A stretch of DNA of 64,000 nt, taken from positions 3,968,001 through 4,032,000 of the forward strand of contig OZ245731.1 of NCBI GenBank assembly GCA_965227155.1, read 5' to 3'. The translations under genes were made by a program, and so were the position numbers. Under the pieces are notes generated by a model. That model saw only the letters and a program-made list of their open reading frames with translations. It made no database searches and had not been told where the DNA came from. This DNA comes from UBA6059 sp965227155 (lineage in GTDB: Bacteria; Bacteroidota; Bacteroidia; Cytophagales; Cyclobacteriaceae). Each line of letters starts with the position of its first letter. Positions within the stretch are counted from its first letter, which is position 1. Below are positions 17,367 through 24,363 of the stretch, one piece after another.

Positions 17367-18560
17367 TTAGAATCGCTTTAAAGCAAGTTCAGCCACTGTT
17401 TCCCCAATAGAGAGGGAAGATGTGGCAGCGGGTGAGGGGGCATTACAAACATGCACATAATGGTCACCCTCCCTTATCATAAAATCGTCAAGTAATCCAC
17501 CTTCTTTGTCGCAAGCCTGTGCGCGTACACCAGCACCGCCGGGTATAAGGTCTTCCTCCCTGATGTCGGGCACCAACTTTTGTAGCGCTTTTGTAAATGC
17601 AGCTTTTGAAAAACTTCTGTAGAATTCACCAAGGCCGGTTTTCCAGTATTTTCCGGCTACTTTTTGGAAGCCAGGCCAGCGCAGTGTTTCTAAAAATTCT
17701 TTGAATTTAATGTCTGTTTTCTCGTAACCTTCCCTTCGAAATGCCAAAACAGCATTAGGGCCTGCCTCCACACCGCCATTGATCATTCTGGTGAAGTGAA
17801 CACCCAGGAAAGGGAAATTGATATCCGGAACCGGGTAAATCAGATTCCTTACCAGATAGCTGCGGTTGGGTTTGATCTTGAAATATTCCCCACGGAAGGG
17901 TACAATTTTCAGTGGTAGATCGGGCTCACTCATGCGTGCAATTTTATCAGAATGAAGCCCACCACAACTCACCACCAGTTTGCACTGCAATGTGTCCCGA
18001 TTGGTTACCAGTTCTATCCGGGCACTGTGTTTTTGCATACCCGTAACCTCATGGTTAAGCAGAATACTGCCTCCAATCTCCTGGAATTTTTCAGCCAGTT
18101 TTTGTGAAACCAGCGAATAATCTATAATGCCGGTTTGTGGCACAAAAATCCCTTTTTTCCCATTCACATAAGGTTCCTTTTCTTTGATCTCCTCAGGGCC
18201 CAGATAACGTATGCCTTTCAGGCCATTTTCAACACCTCGATCATAGATCATTTTCAAAGAGGGCAATTCTGCATTATCAGTAGCTACAATTACCTTTCCA
18301 CATAATTCATAGGGAATATCCTCAGCATTACAAAACTGAATTAAATCATGATAGCCTTTGATGCAGTTTTTAGCCTTCAGACTGCCTGGTTTATAATAAA
18401 TGCCCGAGTGAATGACACCACTATTATGACCGGTTTGGTGTGCTGCTAATCGTCCTTCTTTTTCAACCACGGTTACCTTTAGGTCACTGTTCTTACTTTT
18501 CAACCGATAAGCTGTAGCCAGACCTACAATACCGCCACCAATCACAATTACATCATGCAT
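17367..18560 (-). CDS. lhgO: L-2-hydroxyglutarate oxidase
   Basis: A 397-residue FAD-dependent oxidoreductase of the DAO superfamily. It has the dinucleotide motif VIGGGIVGLATAYRL (residues 5-19), EKEGRLAAHQTGHNSGVIHSG with the conserved His region, and a C-terminal GGAGVRAQ segment. This matches LhgO (YgaF), which oxidises L-2-hydroxyglutarate to 2-oxoglutarate and passes electrons to quinone. It repairs a promiscuous product of central metabolism. It is the first gene of a two-gene operon with the ThiF-rhodanese gene; a divergent promoter region of about 130 bp separates it from the CoA-transferase gene. Confidence 0.9.
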   Translation of the reverse strand: MHDVIVIGGGIVGLATAYRLKSKNSDLKVTVVEKEGRLAAHQTGHNSGVIHSGIYYKPGSLKAKNCIKGYHDLIQFCNAEDIPYELCGKVIVATDNAELPSLKMIYDRGVENGLKGIRYLGPEEIKEKEPYVNGKKGIFVPQTGIIDYSLVSQKLAEKFQEIGGSILLNHEVTGMQKHSARIELVTNRDTLQCKLVVSCGGLHSDKIARMSEPDLPLKIVPFRGEYFKIKPNRSYLVRNLIYPVPDINFPFLGVHFTRMINGGVEAGPNAVLAFRREGYEKTDIKFKEFLETLRWPGFQKVAGKYWKTGLGEFYRSFSKAAFTKALQKLVPDIREEDLIPGGAGVRAQACDKEGGLLDDFMIREGDHYVHVCNAPSPAATSSLSIGETVAELALKRF

Positions 18561-18690
18561 ATTTCTCCTGTTTGAACTGCTAAAATAATGGGAAACTGAC
18601 CAATATCATCCCTGCATGGTACAATAATCAAACATATGGGATGCCATGTCTTGTAGCTTTGCCGGAGTTCAATTTCTAGACGATAAAACA

Positions 18691-19968
18691 ATGAAAATGC
18701 AATACACTACAGCCGAAGAAGCCGTAAAAGTGATCCAGTCAGGAAATCATGTTTTCATTCATAGCGTGGCTGCCGCTCCTCAAATATTGATTGACGCGAT
18801 GGTAGCCCGTAGCGGTGAATTGAGGAATGTCAATATCTACCATTTGCATACCGAATCAACAGCGCCCTATGTGGAGCCTCAGTATGAAGGGATATTCAGG
18901 TTGAAATCTTTCTTCGTAGGTTCTAACGTACGAAAGGCCACACAAGAAAACCGGGCGGATTACATCCCGGTATTCCTCAGTGAGGTACCAAAATTGTTCC
19001 GCGAAAAAATCATTCCCCTTGATGTAGCTCTTGTGATGATCTCGCCTCCCGATGAGCATGGCTATGTGTCGCTGGGTACTTCTGTAGATACTTCGTTGGC
19101 TGCCATTGAGGAAGCGAAAGTGGTTATCGCGCAGGTAAACCCCTGTATGCCACGCACGATGGGTGATGGCTGTATCCACATCAAACATTTTGACTACCTG
19201 GTTGATCATGAGCATCCCATACCTTCCTTGCCGGAGGTTGAATTGTCGGATATTGAAAAGCGGATTGGTCATCATGTGGCTGGACTGGTGGAGAATGGTG
19301 CTACACTCCAAATGGGTATTGGAGGTATACCCAATGCAGTGCTGGCCTCCCTTGGCGACCACAAAAAGCTTGGTGTCCATACGGAGATGTTTAGCGATGG
19401 GCTGATTCCACTCATTGAAAAGGGTGTAATCACCAACGAAAAAAAGAAGCTGAACAGGGAAAAGACGGTAAGCTCTTTTGTAATGGGTACTCAAAAGCTG
19501 TACGATTATATCCACCAAAACCCTGGTATATTAATGATGGATGTGGCTTATGTCAATGATGTAGCCACTATCAGACAGAATCCCAAGGTAACCTCCATCA
19601 ATAGTGCCATAGAGATTGACCTGACAGGACAGGTTTGCGCTGACTCTATCGGCACTAAGCATTTCTCAGGTGTGGGCGGACAGATTGATTTCATACGGGG
19701 TGCTTCCTACAGTAAAGGGGGTAAGCCAATCATTGCCATCTCATCTACCACCCCAAAAGGGGTAAGTAAGATTACGCCCTTCCTGAAAGAAGGGGCTGGT
19801 GTAGTGACTACTCGAGCCAATATCCAATTTGTGGCTACAGAATATGGCGTTGCTAATTTGTACGGCAAGTCATTGAAAGAAAGAGCACGGTTACTGATCA
19901 ATATTGCCCACCCTGACCACCGCGAGGAGCTTGAAAAAGCAGCTTTTGAAAGGTTTGGGAAAGTTTAG
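18691..19968 (+). CDS. Acetyl-CoA hydrolase/transferase family protein
   Basis: A 425-residue two-domain CoA-transferase (4-hydroxybutyrate CoA-transferase / acetyl-CoA hydrolase family). Hallmarks: MISPPDEHGYVSLGTSVD, GIGGIPNAV and the catalytic Glu in GVHTEMFSDG (about residue 232 from this start), then FSGVGGQIDFIRGA and TEYGVANLYGK. It moves CoA between acetyl-CoA and a short carboxylate. I prefer the ATG at 18691 (KMQYTTAEEAV), which matches the family N-terminus, over the in-frame ATG at 18646, which would add 15 unrelated residues. The 3' end is followed by a palindromic repeat. Confidence 0.88.
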   Translation: MKMQYTTAEEAVKVIQSGNHVFIHSVAAAPQILIDAMVARSGELRNVNIYHLHTESTAPYVEPQYEGIFRLKSFFVGSNVRKATQENRADYIPVFLSEVPKLFREKIIPLDVALVMISPPDEHGYVSLGTSVDTSLAAIEEAKVVIAQVNPCMPRTMGDGCIHIKHFDYLVDHEHPIPSLPEVELSDIEKRIGHHVAGLVENGATLQMGIGGIPNAVLASLGDHKKLGVHTEMFSDGLIPLIEKGVITNEKKKLNREKTVSSFVMGTQKLYDYIHQNPGILMMDVAYVNDVATIRQNPKVTSINSAIEIDLTGQVCADSIGTKHFSGVGGQIDFIRGASYSKGGKPIIAISSTTPKGVSKITPFLKEGAGVVTTRANIQFVATEYGVANLYGKSLKERARLLINIAHPDHREELEKAAFERFGKV

Positions 19969-20005
19969 GTATTAGCAACCTCGACAAGATGCGGAACCCC
20001 AGCAA

Positions 20006-20038
20006 AACCTCGACAAGGTTCCAAACCTTGTCGAGGTT
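20006..20038. repeat. Palindromic intergenic repeat, copy 1
   Basis: Perfect 15-bp arms AACCTCGACAAGGTT and AACCTTGTCGAGGTT separated by CCA. An extra half-arm (AACCTCGACAAGA) begins at 19977. The identical 33-bp unit recurs at 20810-20842, in both cases after a GAACCCC...AAAACC lead. It may double as a bidirectional terminator, but it lacks a T-run; the REP-like character is the stronger reading. Confidence 0.85.
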
Positions 20039-20154
20039 ATTATTTCTACCTTCTCAGCCTCATTTTTTGGTTCTGAATTTAAATCAAATTCTAAATTCAA
20101 AGCGAGAAAAAATTAGAATTTATAAGTTTCGTCCCTTATGAAATAAATTTGAGC

Positions 20155-20391
20155 ATGCCGAAAATATTAGAAATCAATGGATTTAAGTTTTATCTTTATT
20201 CCAATGATCATTTACATATTCATGTTCATGTATGGAAAGGTGGGGCAGAAACCAAGATAGTTTTGAGACCAGAATTATTAGTTAAAGACAATTATGGGTT
20301 TAAATCTCAAGAGCTAAGACAAATTCTTAGTATTGTAATAGAGTATGACGAGTTTATAGTAGATAAATGGCATGAAATCCATGATAGATAA
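20155..20391 (+). CDS. DUF4160 domain protein
   Basis: A 78-residue protein with the DUF4160 pattern: start PKILEINGFKFYLYSNDHLHIHVHVWKG, an acidic-His-rich first half and a LRQILSIVIEYDEFIVDKWHEI helix. The ATG at 20155 is chosen over the TTG at 20149 because the family begins MPKI. DUF4160 and DUF2442 genes are frequently adjacent, and the pair is suspected to be toxin-antitoxin-like or a mobile accessory module; no activity is proven. The gene is more AT-rich than its neighbours and the pair is bracketed by the palindromic repeat. Confidence 0.8.
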   Translation: MPKILEINGFKFYLYSNDHLHIHVHVWKGGAETKIVLRPELLVKDNYGFKSQELRQILSIVIEYDEFIVDKWHEIHDR

Positions 20392-20749
20392 GAAGACAGA
20401 AGAATATCTTAAGTTTTTGGAAGAAGAGGAGCAAAAAGGAAATAAACCTACTCCGTACCATACCAACCCCGACACCATAGATCAATTGATTATCGAAAAT
20501 AACCTTCAGATAGCAGGCGTTAGTTTTTACCCTCAAATAGACTTAATGCTAGTGGTTCTAAATAATAAACGTGTCTTAAAAAGAAATTTATCTGAATTTA
20601 AAAGACTTCAATCTGCCCCCCAACAACAATTAGAAAATTATACTATCAGCCCAATGGGAGTTCATTGGCCGGAACTAGATGAAGATCTTAGTCTTAGAGG
20701 CTTTTTAAAGCATGAACTAGCTTATCTGGATAATCAGCAGGTAGTTTAA
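20372..20749 (+). CDS. DUF2442 domain protein
   Basis: A 125-residue protein. An N-terminal charged helix (KKTEEYLKFLEEEEQKGNK, about residues 6-24) precedes a DUF2442 domain (about residues 40-118) with the usual DLMLVVLNNKR, LSEFKRLQSAP and GVHWPELDEDLSLRGFL. The gene overlaps the DUF4160 gene by 20 nt (or 11 nt if the ATG at 20381 is used), so the two are coupled. In other genomes DUF2442 proteins accompany DUF4160, the presumed partner. It is AT-rich relative to flanking genes, consistent with recent acquisition. Confidence 0.8.
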   Translation: MKSMIDKKTEEYLKFLEEEEQKGNKPTPYHTNPDTIDQLIIENNLQIAGVSFYPQIDLMLVVLNNKRVLKRNLSEFKRLQSAPQQQLENYTISPMGVHWPELDEDLSLRGFLKHELAYLDNQQVV

Positions 20750-20770
20750 TCTACAATAGATTCATGTGTT

Positions 20771-20861
20771 GTTGGTGTCAAACCTTTATAAGATTGTGAA
20801 CCCCTATAAAACCTCGACAAGGTTCCAAACCTTGTCGAGGTTAAGTCTAGGTTGGTGTCAA
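20771..20861. repeat. 11-bp direct repeats flanking palindrome copy 2
   Basis: GTTGGTGTCAA occurs at 20771-20781 and again at 20851-20861, one on each side of the second palindromic repeat. The right copy runs through the stop codon of the DacB-like gene. The arrangement looks like a target duplication around a roughly 70-bp insertion. Confidence 0.6.
20810..20842. repeat. Palindromic intergenic repeat, copy 2
   Basis: Identical in all 33 bases to copy 1 at 20006-20038: perfect 15-bp arms and CCA spacer. It lies between the DUF2442 gene and the convergent DacB-like gene. Confidence 0.85.
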
Positions 20862-22150
20862 TACCGATCTCTAACCAGCTGCAGCACCTTTTCCATTTCT
20901 ACCTTCACCTGTGCTGAAGAGCCGGGGTAGTTGTTGTTCATAAAGCTAAAAATGAGTTGTTTACCAGATATGGTTTCCAAATAACCAGAAAGACTGTGGT
21001 TGTTGCTTAGTGTACCTGTTTTTGCAAAAACATAGGGTTTCTCGGCTTTATACCAATCTTTGATAGTACCCGATTGACCTCCGGCCGGTAGCATTTGGTA
21101 AAGCTCTTCTTTCGGTACTTCATCAGCTATTTTTTGAAGTAACTGCACCATCATTCTGGGCGTGAATAAATTATACCTTGAAAGCCCGCTTCCATCTACC
21201 CAAATGGCTTCCTTGTGCAGGTTGTTGAGGTACCGGTTTTTGATGTAAGCAATACTATTGATAGCCTTGAGTTCTTTACCCAGATTTCTGCTTGCATTGA
21301 GCAGGAGCTGCTCTGCTAAAAAGTTGTCACTGGCCTGTAACATACGGGCAAAGACAGGCCTTGCCGGTCGACTTTTAATGGTTTTATCCAATGTAATTGT
21401 AGTATCAGCGATGATGGTGACCGGTTTTTGGAGCGTATCAGCCAGAAGTATCGCCACCAAGTCACGCGAATATTTAAAAGGCCTATTGGTGGTATCATTA
21501 GCATCAGACCAAAGCATTGGGTTGATGCGGTAGCTGTTGTAGGTAATATCCCTGGTGATCCGTGCAGGCATTACACTATCCAACTCTGTAAAGGCGGTGA
21601 AAAGAGCCGGATTGGTAGCAAAACCTACCGTGTCAGGCATTTTCCAGAATTGTACCATATTGCCATAAATGGGTAATGCACTACGCTCCGGCTGAAAAGC
21701 ATAATTATAATCATCCCATGACCAACCTGGTCCAAAGCCAGCTTCGTTGAAGTTATCGGCAAGCCAGTAAAGGTCGTAATCGGATGCCTTTAGAAGCTCA
21801 AAAACCGGCTGATCAGGGTATTTCGGATGGAGAAGTGTTGGGTCTCCTGTCCCCCGAAAGATGAGTGAATCGCCTTTTATGGTGTAGGATAATCCTACTA
21901 AACTATCCTCCAACAGCTTAAGCCCTGCATAGTAAGTAAAAAGCTTAGTATTAGAAGCCGGCGTAAAATATCGATCTGCATTTTGCTCGAAAATAAATTT
22001 GTCCTCTGCGGGATCATAAATCACAAGCCCCACAAAATGATCATTGAGGTTCGGGGTTTGAGAGATGGTTTTTTGAAGCCTTGATGTCAGCCCAATACAT
22101 CCGCTGAGCAAAATCAACAAGCTTAAAATCGGGGAAAAATATCGCTGCAT
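20858..22150 (-). CDS. D-Ala-D-Ala carboxypeptidase / PBP4 family lipoprotein
   Basis: A 430-residue penicillin-binding protein of the S13 (DacB/PBP4) family. It carries a lipoprotein leader (LLILLSGC, Cys about 18), the catalytic SNTK at about residues 66-69 (ASNTKLFT), an SDN-like SDNFLAEQ, and KTG in FAKTGTLSNNHSLSGYL. It removes terminal D-Ala from, or cleaves cross-links in, periplasmic peptidoglycan. It is transcribed away from the DUF1611-epimerase-NagZ operon, with 93 bp between the two starts, suggesting shared control of wall remodelling and recycling. Its stop codon lies in one of the 11-bp direct repeats. Confidence 0.9.
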   Translation of the reverse strand: MQRYFSPILSLLILLSGCIGLTSRLQKTISQTPNLNDHFVGLVIYDPAEDKFIFEQNADRYFTPASNTKLFTYYAGLKLLEDSLVGLSYTIKGDSLIFRGTGDPTLLHPKYPDQPVFELLKASDYDLYWLADNFNEAGFGPGWSWDDYNYAFQPERSALPIYGNMVQFWKMPDTVGFATNPALFTAFTELDSVMPARITRDITYNSYRINPMLWSDANDTTNRPFKYSRDLVAILLADTLQKPVTIIADTTITLDKTIKSRPARPVFARMLQASDNFLAEQLLLNASRNLGKELKAINSIAYIKNRYLNNLHKEAIWVDGSGLSRYNLFTPRMMVQLLQKIADEVPKEELYQMLPAGGQSGTIKDWYKAEKPYVFAKTGTLSNNHSLSGYLETISGKQLIFSFMNNNYPGSSAQVKVEMEKVLQLVRDRY

Positions 22151-22243
22151 CGCCTTTCAAAGATAGATTTTTCAATTTAAAAGAAATGCTACAAAGGTTT
22201 AATTAAAAATGACCAACTTAAGGCCTTTAATAATGCTCACTGT

Positions 22244-23299
22244 ATGAAAGGAACTGCTATTGTCATGTCTAATGGCGTATATGATCATAAATCCGCCAAG
22301 ACAACCCATGGCCTTGTCCGGGGGTCTGAAAGATTTGAAGTATTGGCTGTCATAGACCATGTTTTTCATGGGAATGATGCCGGTGAACTGCTGGACGGAA
22401 AGCATCGGGGTATTCCAATGTTTCCGGATTACCAGGCTGCTATGGATGCAGGTATTAAACCAGATTATTTGGTTGTAGGTATTGCGCCTAAAGGAGGCAG
22501 ACTGCCCGAAAGAATGCGCGATGATGTAAAAATGGCCCTATCCAACGGTGTGAGTCTTGTTAGTGGCTTGCATCAGTTTCTGAAAGAAGACCCTGAGCTG
22601 CACGAAATTGCAGAAAGTAATCTGGCGGATATTCATGATATACGTAAACCCCGCCCTAAGCATGAGTTGAATTTCTGGAAGGGTGAAATCTATGAAGTAA
22701 CAACACCCAAGGTAGTGGTTATGGGCACTGATTGCGGCCTTGGTAAGCGCACCACCGCTAAAATGGTCGTGGAAGCTCTGAGGGCGCACAATTATACCAG
22801 CGAAATGATTTTCACCGGACAAACGGGCTGGATGCAGGGCTGGCCTTATGGTTTCATTCTGGATAGCACCGTCAATGATTTTGTATCTGGAGAGCTTGAG
22901 CATATGATCGTCAAATGCTTCAGGGAAGTTCATCCTGATGTAATCGTAGTTGAGGGGCAGGCTGCATTGCTTAATCCAAGTGGGCCGTGTGGTGCGGAAT
23001 TTTTAGTTTCAGGGAGAATGGATGGCGTGATCCTACAGCATGCGCCGGGCAGAAAATATTACGATGGCTTTGAAAGATTGCAATTGGAAATTCCTCCATT
23101 GAGAAAAGATTTCGACCTGGTGCAGTCTTATGATGTGCCTGTTATTGCAATATCCATCAATACAACTGGAATTACGCTGGAGGAAGCCAAAAAATATCAG
23201 GCTCAATACGAAGAGGAATTTAATGTGCCGGTATTATTACCCATCCAGGAAGGGGTAGATCCGGTTATTCCTGTGCTTGAAAAAATGATGAAAAAATGA
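22244..23299 (+). CDS. DUF1611 family protein (DgcN-like candidate)
   Basis: A 351-residue DUF1611 protein. The N-terminal Rossmann-like part (about residues 1-140) contains HGLVRGSERFEVLAVID and a VGIAPKGGRLPE loop. The C-terminal P-loop part starts with VVMGTDCGLGKRTT (about residues 158-171) and includes the VEGQAALLNPSG segment. Proteins of this family paired with an enolase-superfamily racemase were reported to be D-glutamate N-acetyltransferases (DgcN). The next gene overlaps by 4 nt (ATGA) and encodes such an enolase-superfamily enzyme, so a D-amino-acid or D-Glu salvage role is plausible. The exact reaction is inference. Confidence 0.82.
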   Translation: MKGTAIVMSNGVYDHKSAKTTHGLVRGSERFEVLAVIDHVFHGNDAGELLDGKHRGIPMFPDYQAAMDAGIKPDYLVVGIAPKGGRLPERMRDDVKMALSNGVSLVSGLHQFLKEDPELHEIAESNLADIHDIRKPRPKHELNFWKGEIYEVTTPKVVVMGTDCGLGKRTTAKMVVEALRAHNYTSEMIFTGQTGWMQGWPYGFILDSTVNDFVSGELEHMIVKCFREVHPDVIVVEGQAALLNPSGPCGAEFLVSGRMDGVILQHAPGRKYYDGFERLQLEIPPLRKDFDLVQSYDVPVIAISINTTGITLEEAKKYQAQYEEEFNVPVLLPIQEGVDPVIPVLEKMMKK

Positions 23300-24363
23300 A
23301 AATCAAGTCAATATCCATCGAAAAGGCCAATCTTGATCTCACCAGGCCATACACTATAGCATACAAAACCGTAGATAGCGTAGAAAATATCATCCTACGG
23401 TTGGAGCTTGAAAATGGTATTACAGGGTTAGGGGCCTCTAACCCTTCCATATATGTGGTAGGCACCGATATAGAGCAGACGCTCGCATTCATGACCGAAG
23501 AGCGGCTCAATATATTTAAAGGTAGAGACATCCGTGGCTTTTTTGATTTATTGGGATTGGCGTACAGTGAGTTTAAAGGCTATGCAGGTGCACAAGTGGC
23601 ATTGGATATTGCCTTGCATGATGCTTTTACGCAATACCTCGGTATTCCTGTAGCAGGCTTTTATGGACAAAAAATCAAATCCCTGCCTACATCAGTCACC
23701 ATCGGAATTATGAATATTGACAAGACTTTGGTGGAAGCCAAAGAATATCTTGAAGCTGGATTTAAAGTGCTCAAGGTAAAGCTGGGAAAGTCCCTTTCTG
23801 AAGACATTGAGCGGATTAAAGCATTGAGGAAAACATATGGTAATGAACCGATCATAAGGATTGATGCCAACCAGGGGTGGACGAGGGAAGAAACGATACA
23901 ATTCTTTGAGCAAACAGGATCGCTGCAAATTGAATTGGTAGAGCAACCGGTAAAGGTTGATAGTATTTTGCAATTATCGGATTTGCCTGAGGATTATAAA
24001 GCACTGGTAGCCGCTGATGAATCACTGGTGAATAGTCAGGATGCAGAGCAAATGCTTGCAGGGGGTAGACCCTGCGGTATTTTCAACATCAAACTAATGA
24101 AATGCGGCGGTATCCATGAGGCCAAGAAGATTGCAGATGTTGCTGAAAGAAACAATATTGATTTGATGTGGGGGTGCAACGATGAAAGCATCATCAGCAT
24201 AGCTGCAGGATTGCATGCTGCTTTGTCTTCGCCAAACACTAAATACATTGATCTGGATGGGAGCTTCGACCTGGCCAAAGATGTAGTATCAGGTGGATTT
24301 GAATTGAAAGATGGCTACCTTTCTTTGCTGAATAAACCCGGCCTGGGACTAACAGCTTTATGA
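23296..24363 (+). CDS. Dipeptide epimerase / N-acyl amino acid racemase (enolase superfamily)
   Basis: A 355-residue enolase-superfamily enzyme of the muconate-cycloisomerase subgroup. The catalytic Lys pair is in VLKVKLG (about residues 160-164), the metal ligands are in RIDANQGW, VEQPV and AADES, and the second base is in NIKLMKCGG. This set fits L-Ala-D/L-Glu epimerase (YcjG/AEE), which acts on murein-derived dipeptides. The tight pairing with DUF1611 makes N-acetyl-D-glutamate racemase (DgcA-like) an alternative. Start and stop overlap both neighbours by 4 nt, so it is the middle gene of a three-gene operon. Confidence 0.88.
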   Translation: MKIKSISIEKANLDLTRPYTIAYKTVDSVENIILRLELENGITGLGASNPSIYVVGTDIEQTLAFMTEERLNIFKGRDIRGFFDLLGLAYSEFKGYAGAQVALDIALHDAFTQYLGIPVAGFYGQKIKSLPTSVTIGIMNIDKTLVEAKEYLEAGFKVLKVKLGKSLSEDIERIKALRKTYGNEPIIRIDANQGWTREETIQFFEQTGSLQIELVEQPVKVDSILQLSDLPEDYKALVAADESLVNSQDAEQMLAGGRPCGIFNIKLMKCGGIHEAKKIADVAERNNIDLMWGCNDESIISIAAGLHAALSSPNTKYIDLDGSFDLAKDVVSGGFELKDGYLSLLNKPGLGLTAL

